Below are positions 17,406-25,913 of a DNA stretch of 57,359 nt, in pieces (position 1 is the first letter of the stretch; each line of letters begins with the position of its first letter). The notes under the pieces were generated by a model. The model ran no database searches. It had not been told where the DNA came from and worked only from the letters and a program-made list of their open reading frames with translations. The stretch covers positions 1 to 57,359 of the forward strand of contig WRIW01000002.1 in NCBI GenBank assembly GCA_009782505.1, given 5' to 3'. This stretch comes from Clostridiales bacterium. GTDB taxonomy: Bacteria; Bacillota; Peptococcia; DRI-13; UBA5745. The translations under genes were made by a program, and so were the position numbers.

Positions 17406-18557
17406 ATGGATTTTAAAGCATTAGTAGAAAATCGGCATGAGTACGCCAAGGCGTGGAAGGCGAAGACCGGAGGCAAGGTGCTGGGATGGTTCGAGCCGTA
17501 CTTCCCGGAGGAAGTGGCGTACGCCGCCGGGGTACTCCCGGTAAGGGTGCTGGCGAAGCACGAGCCGGACGATGTGTCGGACAAATGGATCTACGCGTCC
17601 TGCTACCCGGTGCGGGATATGGTGAACCAGTTCCTGAAGGGGCGCTACGACTACATGGACGGCCTGGTGAACGTGGAAGGCTGCCAGTGGATGTACAATG
17701 CCTTCGAGGTGGCGGTCAATAATAAACGCAAGCCGGATCTGTTCGACCACTACTTCTTCCTGCCCGACCACACCGACGCGCCCACGTCAAAGCACGTGAC
17801 GCGGTCGGAGCTGAATGTATTCAAGGGGAAGATGGAGGAGTGGACAGGGAAGAAGATCACGGACGCCGACCTGGACAAGGCCATCGAGGTATACAATAAG
17901 AACCGTCTGCTGCTCAAGCAAATCAGCGAGCTGAGGCGGATGGAGAAGCCGGTGATCCACGGGGCGGAGATGATGAATATCGTGCTGGCGGATCAGGTGA
18001 TGGACAAGGCGGAGATGAACGAGATCCTGGAGAAGTTCATCCCTGAGCTGGAAGCGCGGGAGCCCGGTAAAGACCGCATCCGTCTGATGCTCATCGGGAG
18101 CGAGACCTTCGACACGGAGCTGGAGGAGCTGGTAGAGGCCCTGGGCGGGGACGTGGTAGTGGACGAGCTGGACAACGGTACAGGCTACTACTGGAACAAT
18201 ATCATCCCCCAGAAGGATCGTCTGATGGCCATCGGGCTGAAGTACCTGGGCCGGCCGAAGAACCCCATCAAGGACAACAACTGGCGGCGGAGGCCTCAGC
18301 ACATCTTTGAGCTGGCGGAGGACTACAACGTAGACGGCGCTTTGGTAGTGAAGCAGATCTACTGCCACCTGCACGGCACGGATAACTACGCGGTGTGGAA
18401 GATCCTGAGAGAAAGGTACATCCCGTACCATTTCTTCGAGAGAGATATGTTGCTGCCGGTGGAAGACACGACACTGAGGCTGGAGTCGTTCATGAACATG
18501 CTCAAGCCGGGGATCAACCATCTGGCGGGTTGGCATAAGGTATTCGGGGAAGATTAA
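17406..18557 (+). CDS. 2-hydroxyacyl-CoA dehydratase / benzoyl-CoA reductase family small subunit (BzdN/BcrC/HgdB-like)
   Basis: A 383-residue catalytic partner of the large subunit, the expected length for HgdB/BcrC/BzdN. Conserved cysteines appear in YASCYPVRDMV (C66), VEGCQWMYNAFE (C93) and KQIYCHLHGTDN (near 320), the usual three-cysteine set for a [4Fe-4S] cluster. It is the only subunit of this type in the window although four large-subunit copies exist. The order activator-small-large-activator matches the gene content of Azoarcus-type bzdNOPQ, rearranged; that comparison is from memory of the family. The start ATG follows GAAGGAGGGTGCGTA. Confidence 0.85.
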   Translation: MDFKALVENRHEYAKAWKAKTGGKVLGWFEPYFPEEVAYAAGVLPVRVLAKHEPDDVSDKWIYASCYPVRDMVNQFLKGRYDYMDGLVNVEGCQWMYNAFEVAVNNKRKPDLFDHYFFLPDHTDAPTSKHVTRSELNVFKGKMEEWTGKKITDADLDKAIEVYNKNRLLLKQISELRRMEKPVIHGAEMMNIVLADQVMDKAEMNEILEKFIPELEAREPGKDRIRLMLIGSETFDTELEELVEALGGDVVVDELDNGTGYYWNNIIPQKDRLMAIGLKYLGRPKNPIKDNNWRRRPQHIFELAEDYNVDGALVVKQIYCHLHGTDNYAVWKILRERYIPYHFFERDMLLPVEDTTLRLESFMNMLKPGINHLAGWHKVFGED

Positions 18558-18574
18558 AGGAGGGCTGGGTTATA

Positions 18575-19885
18575 ATGGCAACAAAACAATTATGGGAGAC
18601 CCGGCCCCTGGAGTTCTGGAATAAGGCAAAAGAGCTGAGGGCCGGATGGCAGAAGTCCATCGAGAGCGTGGAGAATGTAGTCGGGCAGGGAAACTGTATG
18701 TGGGCTTCGGCTTTCCCGGCGGTGACGGTCATCGAGGACAATCCGGTGGGCGCCATGATGCAGAACAAGAACGAGCCCTACGCGCGTAAGGCCCGGCTGG
18801 CCAGTGAGATCCGGGGCTGGGGCCGGGAGATATGCGGGTATCAGGGCAACTGCTGGGGCGGCCAGTTCCTAGGCTATATCGAAGACGGCACGCCGTGGCC
18901 TCGGCGCAGGATGGTAGTGCCTATGCCCTGCGTGTGCGACCAGCACGCGAAGCGGGGGCAGCAGGCCAGGGACTTTGAAAACATGCCCCAATGGATGGCG
19001 GACATGGTGATCTACCCCGGTCCCTTTGATGAAGAGCGGAACGAGGCTTTGCTGGAGCATAAGATCTACTGCAGCCTCAGGCCCATCAACGACGTGGAAC
19101 GCATCTTCGGGCAGAGGTTCAGCGAAGACCGGATGAAAGAGATCATGGAAGGCAATAAGCTCGTCCGGGAGTACGCGAAAGAGATCACTTATCTCATGGC
19201 TCAGACCATCCCGTCCCCCTTGTCGGTGAAAGACCTGTACTCGGTCTACACCATCGGCGGACTGACGAAGGTCGACCCCGAAGCTACGGTGGCCTTCTGG
19301 AAGATGGTGAGAGACGAAGTCAAGTGGCGGGCAGACAACCATATCGCCGCCGTGGGCAACGAGCGCTTCCGCTGGATCGAAGCCCATCCGCCCTCCTGGC
19401 ACTACATGAAGTACTACCGCTACATGGAAGAGTACGGCGCGATCTGCCTGGGTTCCCAGTATGCTCATATGATGGGCGGGGCGCCGGAGTTTAAACCTGA
19501 CGGTAGCATCGGCGTCCGGGAAAACAGCCAATACCCCGACGGGACGGAGATGTCGACCCGGGAGGATATCATCCGCGTAAGCCAGGGAAAAGAAGCGAGA
19601 TCCCTTAACGCTTTCAAGATCGACGAGTACATCCGCAGGGACGCCATCGTGGAGTTCGCGAAGATCATGCAGGCGGACGGCGCCTTGCTGGCCATCTGGC
19701 GCCACGGCGTGGGCTGCACCCTGACCCGTAAGGAGCAGGGCATGTACCTGAAGGAAGCCGGCGTCAACGTCATGCACTACGAGGGCAGCCAGCCGGGCGA
19801 TCGTACAGACCTGGACGAGAAGCGGCTGCTGGATCAGCTGGATACTTGGATGCAAGGCCTGGGCTTTCGCAGGCAAGTGAATTAG
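18575..19885 (+). CDS. 2-hydroxyacyl-CoA dehydratase / benzoyl-CoA reductase family large subunit, copy 4 (in complete operon)
   Basis: A 436-residue paralogue, the one embedded in the full operon and so the most likely native partner of the small subunit 17 bases upstream. It lacks about five residues present in copies 1 and 3 near residue 45, but retains every cysteine motif (ICGYQGNCWGG, PMPCVCDQHAKRGQ, GVGCTLTRKEQ). The post-GSQY region (AHMMGGAPEFKPDGSIGV) is closest to copy 1 (SHLMSGCPEIKPDGTIGV), which suggests copies 1 and 4 handle related substrates. The ribosome binding site is AAAGGAGGG. Benzoyl-CoA reduction is one possibility; dehydration of a 2-hydroxyacyl-CoA is another. Confidence 0.87.
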   Translation: MATKQLWETRPLEFWNKAKELRAGWQKSIESVENVVGQGNCMWASAFPAVTVIEDNPVGAMMQNKNEPYARKARLASEIRGWGREICGYQGNCWGGQFLGYIEDGTPWPRRRMVVPMPCVCDQHAKRGQQARDFENMPQWMADMVIYPGPFDEERNEALLEHKIYCSLRPINDVERIFGQRFSEDRMKEIMEGNKLVREYAKEITYLMAQTIPSPLSVKDLYSVYTIGGLTKVDPEATVAFWKMVRDEVKWRADNHIAAVGNERFRWIEAHPPSWHYMKYYRYMEEYGAICLGSQYAHMMGGAPEFKPDGSIGVRENSQYPDGTEMSTREDIIRVSQGKEARSLNAFKIDEYIRRDAIVEFAKIMQADGALLAIWRHGVGCTLTRKEQGMYLKEAGVNVMHYEGSQPGDRTDLDEKRLLDQLDTWMQGLGFRRQVN

Positions 19886-19903
19886 AGAGGGGGATGAAGA
19901 CTA

Positions 19904-20668
19904 ATGATTACTGCAGGAATCGACGTAGGCCTTGAGTATATAAAGGCAGTGGTGATGAAGGACGGCGCGGTGGCGGGCAAAGCCAGCGGGCTCTCCGGTG
20001 GCGTAGGCCGCCCGGCCGCCGTGCAGGCGGTATACGACCAGGCCCTGGCGGCTGCCGGGGTGAAGGCGGGAGATGTGGAGAAGGTGATCTCCACGGGTAA
20101 AGGCAAGTTTGACGTGGCTTTCTCCGCGGATCAGCTATCGGAGACGGTAGCGGCGGCGAAAGCGGCGAAGATATTTGAGCCGAAGGTGACGACGGTGGTG
20201 GATATCGGGGCGGACGAGATCCTGGTGGCGACCATCGACGGCGAGAAGATCAAAGAGTTCGTTATCAACCAGAAGTGCACGGCGGGGCTGGGGCTCTTCC
20301 TGGAAGGTATGGCCGATCGCTTCGACATGAGCATCGAGGAAGTCGGGAAGCTGGAAGGCCCGGGCTCGGTGACGGTGAACGACGGCTGCGTAGTATTTGC
20401 GGAGCTGGACGCCCTGAGCTTACTGAACCGGGGGACGGACGCGAAGGAGATCGTGAAGGCGCTTAACGAGGCATGCGCCTGGCGGGCGAACTCCACCCTC
20501 AACGACATCTACAAGCCGGACAACGGTTGCGTGGTGCTCCTTGGCGGGATGACGCAAAACGGCGCTTTCACCAAAGCGCTGGAGAGGATATCCGGCATCA
20601 AATTCGTCATTCCGGCGGAAGCGGTATACGCGGGGGCCATCGGCGCCGCGGCATTAGCCGCCGACTGA
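19904..20668 (+). CDS. Second ATP-dependent activator subunit (BzdP/BcrD/HgdC-like)
   Basis: A 254-residue activator ATPase. It starts directly at the fold (MITAGIDVGLEYIKAVVMKDG), with VVDIGADEILVATIDG as the second phosphate loop and cluster cysteines C125 (NQKCTAGLG) and C162 (NDGCVVFAELD). The first loop has GLEYIK where classical activators have GSTASK, so the serine is missing. It presumably forms a heterodimer with the 16512 product over one [4Fe-4S] cluster. It is last gene of the operon and is followed by the terminator at 20701. Confidence 0.86.
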   Translation: MITAGIDVGLEYIKAVVMKDGAVAGKASGLSGGVGRPAAVQAVYDQALAAAGVKAGDVEKVISTGKGKFDVAFSADQLSETVAAAKAAKIFEPKVTTVVDIGADEILVATIDGEKIKEFVINQKCTAGLGLFLEGMADRFDMSIEEVGKLEGPGSVTVNDGCVVFAELDALSLLNRGTDAKEIVKALNEACAWRANSTLNDIYKPDNGCVVLLGGMTQNGAFTKALERISGIKFVIPAEAVYAGAIGAAALAAD

Positions 20669-20700
20669 AAGGCGAATAATCGCTATATAGATTAAGCAAA

Positions 20701-20738
20701 AACGGTTCTCCTGTGATATTAAGCGCGGGAGAACCGTT
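20701..20738 (+). terminator. Terminator of the dehydratase/reductase operon
   Basis: AACGGTTCTCC and its exact complement GGAGAACCGTT form an 11-bp stem with a 16-base loop, 32 bases after the last activator gene. The following T-tract is weak (CTATGTTT). Confidence 0.7.
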
Positions 20739-20744
20739 CTATGT

Positions 20745-20773
20745 TTGCGATTCAAATTGCATAATGGTATAAT
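20745..20773 (+). promoter_or_regulatory. Promoter of the signal peptidase operon
   Basis: TTGCGA (20745-20750), 17-base spacer, perfect TATAAT (20768-20773). The inferred RNA start near 20780 argues against the GTG at 20786 as translation start. Confidence 0.65.
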
Positions 20774-20812
20774 GGTACGACGTCTGTGTATAGAGATACT
20801 CCCGCAAACACG

Positions 20813-21379
20813 ATGACATATACAGGAAAGCTGGTGTTCCCGCTGAATTGGAGAGAAATCAGAGAATGGGCGCTTCTGCTGGGCGGCGCGATTCTTGTCG
20901 CCGTGCTTCTAAGGACTTTCATCGTTGAACCCAGATACGTACCGACGCCTTCCATGGTTCCCACGATTATGGTCAACGACCGCTTATATGTAGAAAAATT
21001 GACGCCTAAGTTCGGCGAACTGAAGCGCGGCATGATCGTTACTTTCCTGGCCCCTGAGCAGACCGGCCGGGACGATTACCTTGTCAAGCGGCTCATCGGG
21101 TTTGGCGGGGACGTGATCGCCATCACCGACGGGCAGCTCTATGTGAACGGCTTGGCTGTAGACGAGCCTTATCTCAACGAGCCCATGCGCTCGGACTTCC
21201 CGGAGTTTACCGTACCCCAGGGAAAGCTTTTCCTGCTGGGGGACAATCGTAACCATTCTCAGGATTCCCGCTCCTGGGGGAGCATAGACGAAGCCTGCGT
21301 GAAAGGCCAGGCTTTGTTTATCTACTTCCCCTTCAGCCGCCTTGGCAGCTTATGGGGGCAGACGATGAGCTTTCGTTAA
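20813..21379 (+). CDS. lepB: Signal peptidase I
   Basis: A type I leader peptidase that cleaves secretory signal peptides outside the membrane. It has an N-terminal membrane anchor (WALLLGGAILVAVLLRTFIV), catalytic serine in YVPTPSMVPTI, catalytic lysine in DYLVKRLIGFGGDVI, and the GDNRNHSQDSRSWG box. The length, about 188 residues, fits the short Gram-positive type. The ATG at 20813 is preferred over an in-frame GTG at 20786 because that codon would sit only about 6 bases after the predicted RNA start. The ribosome binding site is weak in either case. It heads a run of co-directional genes to 25913. Confidence 0.93.
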   Translation: MTYTGKLVFPLNWREIREWALLLGGAILVAVLLRTFIVEPRYVPTPSMVPTIMVNDRLYVEKLTPKFGELKRGMIVTFLAPEQTGRDDYLVKRLIGFGGDVIAITDGQLYVNGLAVDEPYLNEPMRSDFPEFTVPQGKLFLLGDNRNHSQDSRSWGSIDEACVKGQALFIYFPFSRLGSLWGQTMSFR

Positions 21380-21399
21380 GTGAAAGGAGACTATTTTCT

Positions 21400-21969
21400 A
21401 TGGGCAACACGCCGACCCGAGAGGAAGCCATGGCTTTATTTCTCGCGCATAATCATCAGGAGAACCTGCTTAAGCACGCTTTAGCGGTGGAGGCGGCATT
21501 GCGCCACTTTGCTTTGCTATTGGGTGAGGATGAAGAAAAGTGGGGGATCATAGGGCTTTGCCACGATCTGGATTATGAGCGATACCCGGATCAGCACTGC
21601 AAGATGACCAAGGTCATGCTGGAAGAAGCCGGCTGGCCGGAGGACTGGGTTCGCGGCGTGATGGCTCACGGCTGGAAGCTCTGTACCGACGTGGAGCCTT
21701 CGTTGCCTATGGAAAAAGTCATTTATACCGTAGACGAACTCACCGGCCTGATCATGGCGGCGGCGCTCATGAGGCCAAGCCGGAGCCTGATGGATCTGGA
21801 GCTGAAATCCGTCAAGAAGAAATGGAAGGACAAGGCATTTGCCGCCGGCGTCAGCCGGGAGATCATCCAGGAAGGCGCGGACATGATGGGCATGCCCATC
21901 GACGAGGTCATCAGCGAAACCATACTGGGCTTGCGTAAGGCTGCCGAAGCCCTTGGGTTGGGCGGTTGA
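21400..21969 (+). CDS. HD-domain hydrolase-like protein
   Basis: A 189-residue HD superfamily protein. The metal-binding doublet appears in GLCHDLDYERYPDQH, preceded by a histidine in NLLKHALAVEAAL and followed by MAHGWKL, the order of ligands usual for HD phosphohydrolases. Proteins of this group are often annotated as HDIG-domain proteins of unknown substrate. The start ATG at 21400 follows GAAAGGAG with good spacing; the longer in-frame extension would overlap lepB. Confidence 0.82.
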   Translation: MGNTPTREEAMALFLAHNHQENLLKHALAVEAALRHFALLLGEDEEKWGIIGLCHDLDYERYPDQHCKMTKVMLEEAGWPEDWVRGVMAHGWKLCTDVEPSLPMEKVIYTVDELTGLIMAAALMRPSRSLMDLELKSVKKKWKDKAFAAGVSREIIQEGADMMGMPIDEVISETILGLRKAAEALGLGG

Positions 21970-22011
21970 CGGCAGGTCTTACTCATGTTTGGCGGAAAGC
22001 AGGTACGACAG

Positions 22012-22662
22012 ATGAAGATGGAAAAATGGATAAAGATATTGGGCGCCGCGCTGGTACTGCTGCTCGCTCTGATCCCGGCGGGGGGCTGCGGCAAGGAGCA
22101 GGCTGAGGAACCGCCGCCGGAGGAGGAGCCCGTAGAAGAGATCGTAGACGTCAGGACTCATGTAAACGGCGCCCTGACTTTGGATGACGGCAGGAAGGTA
22201 GACGGTTTTGCCTACGGGAAGATCGGGGACGAGCTGACCAACGTATTCTTCACCTTTTGCGTCAACAAAGCGGAGCTGAGGGACGAATTCGGCGAGGATC
22301 AAGCGGAGCGGGGATTTGCCTACCTGGTAGCCGAGGTGACGGTAAGCAATGCGTTTGACGGGCCTATACCCATGTGGGCAAGCGACTTTATCGCCCAGTG
22401 GGGCGAAGGGGACGGCGACTACTGCTACCCTCTGGCGAAGACGGCCGGTACGCAAATGGAGGAAGAGTTCCGGCTGGCTGTGGACCAAAGCGTGACGAGG
22501 GAGCTTGTCTTCGAGGTGCCTCTTCCCGAGGTAAAGAACGAATACGGGATCAGTTATCTGGAGTACTATGAAGACGATGTAGAGGGAAACCTATTTATGG
22601 TCAGCTTCGAGCTGTCCGCGCCACAGAAGGCTTCGGCGGAGGAAGACGGCGGAAACGAGTGA
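22012..22662 (+). CDS. Predicted lipoprotein, DUF4352/DUF5067-like
   Basis: A secreted lipoprotein of about 216 residues. A signal peptide (WIKILGAALVLLLALIPAGGC) ends in a lipobox with the acylated cysteine. An acidic Glu/Pro-rich linker (EEPPPEEEPVEE) follows, then a beta-rich domain with AYLVAEVTVSNAFDGPIPM that resembles the immunoglobulin-like DUF4352/DUF5067 group. Start choice is uncertain: ATGs exist at 21985, 22012 and 22018. The lipoprotein signal is best formed from 22012 or 22018. Function unknown. Confidence 0.72.
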   Translation: MKMEKWIKILGAALVLLLALIPAGGCGKEQAEEPPPEEEPVEEIVDVRTHVNGALTLDDGRKVDGFAYGKIGDELTNVFFTFCVNKAELRDEFGEDQAERGFAYLVAEVTVSNAFDGPIPMWASDFIAQWGEGDGDYCYPLAKTAGTQMEEEFRLAVDQSVTRELVFEVPLPEVKNEYGISYLEYYEDDVEGNLFMVSFELSAPQKASAEEDGGNE

Positions 22663-22709
22663 TGACGGAAGAATAAAATCGGCGATCAATAAAGGAGGCA
22701 GGTAATCGA

Positions 22710-23354
22710 ATGGACAACACGGCGTTTTTCAAGTTGACTTACGGCTTATTTGTGGTGGGCGTAGAGTATGAGGGCAAGCTTAACGGCTGCATCATCAACA
22801 CGGCCACCCAGGCCACCTCGGAGCCCGGCCGCCTACTGGCGACCATGATGAAGGCTAACCTGACCACGGAGCTTATCACGAAAAAAGGCAGCATGACCGT
22901 GTCCGTGCTGGCTATAGACTGCCCGCTGGATATGATTGCCCATTTCGGGATGAACAAAGGCAGGGAGATGGAGAAGTTCGGCGCCATAGCTTACGATAAG
23001 GACGCGAATGGCAATCCATTGATCAAAGAAGGGGCCATCGCCCGCTTCCACTGCCGGGTGGAGCAAACCATAGACCTGGGGAGCCACTATCTCTTTGTGT
23101 GCGCGGTGGAGGACTGCCTTTCCCTGGGGGATCAGGAGCCCATCACCTACGCGGAGTACCGTAGGCTGAAGTCGGGGGGCGCGCCGAAGACGGCGGAGGC
23201 CGGAGCCCCGAAGGCCACAGCCGGCTCCGGCAGGTGGGTCTGCTCCATATGCCACTATGTATATGACGGCGAGACCCCCTTCGAGGCCTTGCCTGCGGAT
23301 TGGGTCTGCCCGGTATGCAAACGGGGCAAGGACGTCTTCATCAAAGAAGGATGA
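22710..23354 (+). CDS. hrb: Flavin reductase-rubredoxin fusion (high-molecular-weight rubredoxin type)
   Basis: 214 residues. Residues 1-150 are a flavin reductase-like FMN-binding domain ([34 protein letters not shown]). After a Gly/Ala/Pro linker, residues 178-214 are a rubredoxin domain with [12 protein letters not shown] and [12 protein letters not shown] giving the four iron-ligating cysteines. The rubredoxin is shortened between the two knuckles. Such fusions (Hrb of Moorella) pass electrons from NAD(P)H to flavodiiron proteins that detoxify O2 or NO. The stop overlaps the next start (ATGA). No flavodiiron protein is in the window. Confidence 0.9.
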   Translation: MDNTAFFKLTYGLFVVGVEYEGKLNGCIINTATQATSEPGRLLATMMKANLTTELITKKGSMTVSVLAIDCPLDMIAHFGMNKGREMEKFGAIAYDKDANGNPLIKEGAIARFHCRVEQTIDLGSHYLFVCAVEDCLSLGDQEPITYAEYRRLKSGGAPKTAEAGAPKATAGSGRWVCSICHYVYDGETPFEALPADWVCPVCKRGKDVFIKEG

Positions 23355-24397
23355 AACCAACACTCGCGATTACGATGGGCGACCCCGCGGGCATAGGCGC
23401 GGAGATCGCGGTCAAGGCCCTTTCCCGGGCCGAAGTCTATGAGCTGTGCCTCCCCGTAGTCATCGGCGACAAGGAGGCCCTTCTCGACGCGAACCGCTTC
23501 TGCCGCACGGGGCTGGAGCTCCGTGAGATATCGGAAATCAGGGACGCCGGCGGGCAGCTCGGCGTCCTTGACTACATCGACCTAGGCTTTCTGGTCAAAG
23601 GCGGCTGGTCATATAAGATGGTCAGCGGGCTTTGCGGAAAAGCCTCGTATGCTTATGTGCGCCGGGGCATAGAGCTGGCCCTGGCAGGAGATGTGTTGGG
23701 CGTGGTCACCGGGCCCATCAACAAGGAAGCCCTGGCCGTAGCGGGCATACCGTACACCGGGCATACGGAGATATTCGCCGATCTCACCGATACCAGGGAT
23801 TACGGCATGCTTCTGCTGAGCGATACGCTGCGGGTCATCCATGTGACCACCCATGTATCCATGCGGGAGGCCTGCGACAGGATCACAGAAGAGCGCGTCT
23901 ATCAGACGATACGCCTTGCCCATGAGGCATTGCAGGCCCTTGGGATAGAGCATCCGCGCATAGCCGTAGCCGGGCTTAACGCCCATGCCGGAGAGAATGG
24001 ATTATTTGGGAGCGAGGAGGAGACCTCTATCCGGCCCGCCATAGCGAAAGCCGCGGCGGATGGGTATGACGCCGAGGGGCCGATACCGCCGGATACGGTG
24101 TTCGTCAAAGCGGTGGGCGGTATGTACGATGTGGTGGTAGCCATGTACCACGATCAGGGGCATATCCCTTTGAAGCTGAGCGGGTTTAAGCTGGACGCCA
24201 AGACAGGCCGCTACACCGCCGTCAGCGGGGTGAACTGTACCATAGGGCTACCCATCGTCAGGACGTCCGTGGATCACGGCACGGCTTTCGGCAAAGCCGG
24301 GGAGGGGCGCGCCAATGAGGAAAGCATGGTGGACGCCATCAAGATAGCCGTGACACTGGCTAAGGTGAAGTTTGGGTTCGCCGATGGTATAGCCTGA
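23351..24397 (+). CDS. pdxA: 4-phospho-sugar-acid dehydrogenase, PdxA family (probably PdxA2)
   Basis: A 348-residue metal-dependent oxidative decarboxylase. Motifs: [12 protein letters not shown] at the N terminus, [63 protein letters not shown]. PdxA itself oxidises 4-phosphohydroxy-threonine in vitamin B6 synthesis. PdxA2 homologues paired with a DUF1537 kinase oxidise D-threonate- or D-erythronate-4-phosphate to dihydroxyacetone phosphate and CO2. The next gene is such a kinase, so catabolism of a four-carbon sugar acid is the better reading. The ATG at 23351 overlaps the previous stop. Confidence 0.88.
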   Translation: MKPTLAITMGDPAGIGAEIAVKALSRAEVYELCLPVVIGDKEALLDANRFCRTGLELREISEIRDAGGQLGVLDYIDLGFLVKGGWSYKMVSGLCGKASYAYVRRGIELALAGDVLGVVTGPINKEALAVAGIPYTGHTEIFADLTDTRDYGMLLLSDTLRVIHVTTHVSMREACDRITEERVYQTIRLAHEALQALGIEHPRIAVAGLNAHAGENGLFGSEEETSIRPAIAKAAADGYDAEGPIPPDTVFVKAVGGMYDVVVAMYHDQGHIPLKLSGFKLDAKTGRYTAVSGVNCTIGLPIVRTSVDHGTAFGKAGEGRANEESMVDAIKIAVTLAKVKFGFADGIA

Positions 24398-24431
24398 GCT
24401 TTAACCATGGCGAGAGCTTTCGGAGTATGTA

Positions 24432-25913
24432 ATGATTGAGCTGCTGGTCATCGCCGACGACTTCACCGGCGCCCTGGATACAGGGGTGCAGTTTGGGAAG
24501 CGGGGTTTAAAAACGCTGGTCGTCAAGAGCGCTTACGCGGGTTCCGGCGCTTTGGACGAAAGCGTCCGCGTACTCTGCGTCGACGCGGAGACCAGGCATC
24601 TGAGCAGGGAGGATGCGTATCGCGCCGTCCGCCGGTTGGCGGCCTGGGCGGCAGGGCTGGGCGTCACCTATATATATAAGAAGACAGATTCCGCCCTGCG
24701 GGGAAACATCGGCAGCGAGCTCCTTGCCGCCATGGATGGAGCGGGCGCGGACAGGCTTATGTTTGTCCCCGCTTTTCCTGAGTACGGCCGCGTTACCGAG
24801 GGAGGCGTCCACTATGTGGGCGGCGTCCCTGTTTCGCTGTCCTCTTTCGCCCATGACCCCTTCGAGCCGGTTAATAACAGCTTCGTACCGGATATCATCA
24901 AAACTCAGGCGGATGTCGTGACGACGGTGATCCGAAGGGGCGGGAGGCCGGATATCCATGGCCAACGGGGGATATGCGTTTTTGACGCGGCTACCGACGA
25001 GGACTTGGTCGATATATGCGCCGCGCTCAAGGAGACAGGCAGCCTCAGCCTGACGGCGGGTTGCGCGGGTTTTGCCGCCGCCCTGGCGCGGGCCCTCGCC
25101 GTAGGGGAGCTGCCTGCCGCTGCCGACGGCGCGCTCCAGACAAAAACCAAAGCCAGGATACAGGACGTCTCCCTGCCGGATGGCTACCTACCGGGTAGCT
25201 TCCCGCCGGTCTGCTCTCTGCCGGGCAGCTTCCCGCCGGTCTGCTCTCTGCCGGGCAGCTTCCCGCCAGGCTGCTTTCTGCCGGGCAGCTTCCCGTCCGG
25301 GGGCTGCGTAGGTAAGCCGGGCGGTCGCGTGCTCCTGGTCTCGGGCAGCCTTCATGAAGCTACCGTTGGCCAGATGCAGTATGCCAAAGCAAAGGGCTTC
25401 GCGGGCGTTAGCTTGACTGCGGAGCAGAAGCTGGAGCCGGATTTCCATTTAAGCGCCGAATGCGGCCAACTTGCCCGGGAGATCAGGGCGATCCTGGGTT
25501 CGGGGAAGCCGGCGTACATCGAAGGGGCGGCGGGAGCGGAAGACGCCGCTTTGTGCCGCCGATACGCCCTGGAGAGAGGTCTAAGCGCGGAGCCCATGCG
25601 AATCGCCGAAAATATCGGGCGGATCACGAAGAGGATACTGGAAACCGCCGAGCCTGCCAACCTCTTTGTCATCGGCGGCGATACCCTCGCGGGGATACTG
25701 GGCAGCCTGGGGAACCCCGTCCTTATGCCGGTGGCGGAGCTTCTGCCCGGAGTCGCCCTCTCAAAGATCGTCGGCGGCCGATACGGCTTTGACCTGATCA
25801 CGAAAGCCGGCGGCTTTGGGCCCCCCGACACGGCGGTTGCCGTCGCCTCCATGCTGAATCGCAAACAGGTGACAGGTCATGGGGTCAGGGGCCTAAAGCG
25901 TGGCGATTTGTAA
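24432..25913 (+). CDS. Four-carbon acid sugar kinase (DUF1537 / OtnK-DtnK family) with internal tandem repeat
   Basis: A 493-residue kinase that phosphorylates threonate, erythronate or a related sugar acid. The N-terminal domain starts LLVIADDFTGALDTGVQF and has YKKTDSALRGNIGSEL. The C-terminal nucleotide-binding domain has LLVSGSLHEATVGQM, FVIGGDTLAGI and a final TKAGGFGPPDT. It pairs with the upstream PdxA-like dehydrogenase. Two oddities: a four-copy 30-base tandem repeat (25188-25307) is inserted in the inter-domain linker, and the last residues (GVRGLKRGDL) are encoded by the left arm of palindromic element A, so the original C terminus was probably altered by insertion. Confidence 0.87.
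   Translation: MIELLVIADDFTGALDTGVQFGKRGLKTLVVKSAYAGSGALDESVRVLCVDAETRHLSREDAYRAVRRLAAWAAGLGVTYIYKKTDSALRGNIGSELLAAMDGAGADRLMFVPAFPEYGRVTEGGVHYVGGVPVSLSSFAHDPFEPVNNSFVPDIIKTQADVVTTVIRRGGRPDIHGQRGICVFDAATDEDLVDICAALKETGSLSLTAGCAGFAAALARALAVGELPAAADGALQTKTKARIQDVSLPDGYLPGSFPPVCSLPGSFPPVCSLPGSFPPGCFLPGSFPSGGCVGKPGGRVLLVSGSLHEATVGQMQYAKAKGFAGVSLTAEQKLEPDFHLSAECGQLAREIRAILGSGKPAYIEGAAGAEDAALCRRYALERGLSAEPMRIAENIGRITKRILETAEPANLFVIGGDTLAGILGSLGNPVLMPVAELLPGVALSKIVGGRYGFDLITKAGGFGPPDTAVAVASMLNRKQVTGHGVRGLKRGDL
25188..25307 (+). repeat. In-frame minisatellite, 4 x 30 bases
   Basis: Units at 25188-25217, 25218-25247, 25248-25277 and 25278-25307 each encode a version of LPGSFPPVCS. Units 1 and 2 are nearly identical; units 3 and 4 are degenerate toward the 3' end. 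The array adds a Pro/Ser/Cys-rich spacer of 40 residues between the two domains of the sugar-acid kinase. Confidence 0.9.

Noticed and set aside
18869-19876. 335-residue minus-strand frame opposite copy 4, with similar frames opposite copies 1, 2 and 3
   Set aside because: They recur only because the sense genes are paralogous. No ribosome binding site or domain supports them.
7623-19885. Four near-repeats as an assembly artefact
   Set aside because: The copies differ throughout, have different neighbours and different lengths, so they are genuine paralogues.
18575-20668. Firm assignment as benzoyl-CoA reductase
   Set aside because: Family and heterodimeric activators agree, but no upstream or downstream aromatic pathway gene is in the window and the active-site specificity cannot be read from sequence.
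24432-25913. Frameshift in the sugar-acid kinase at the repeat array
   Set aside because: Repeat units are 30 bases and keep the frame, and both flanking domains are intact.
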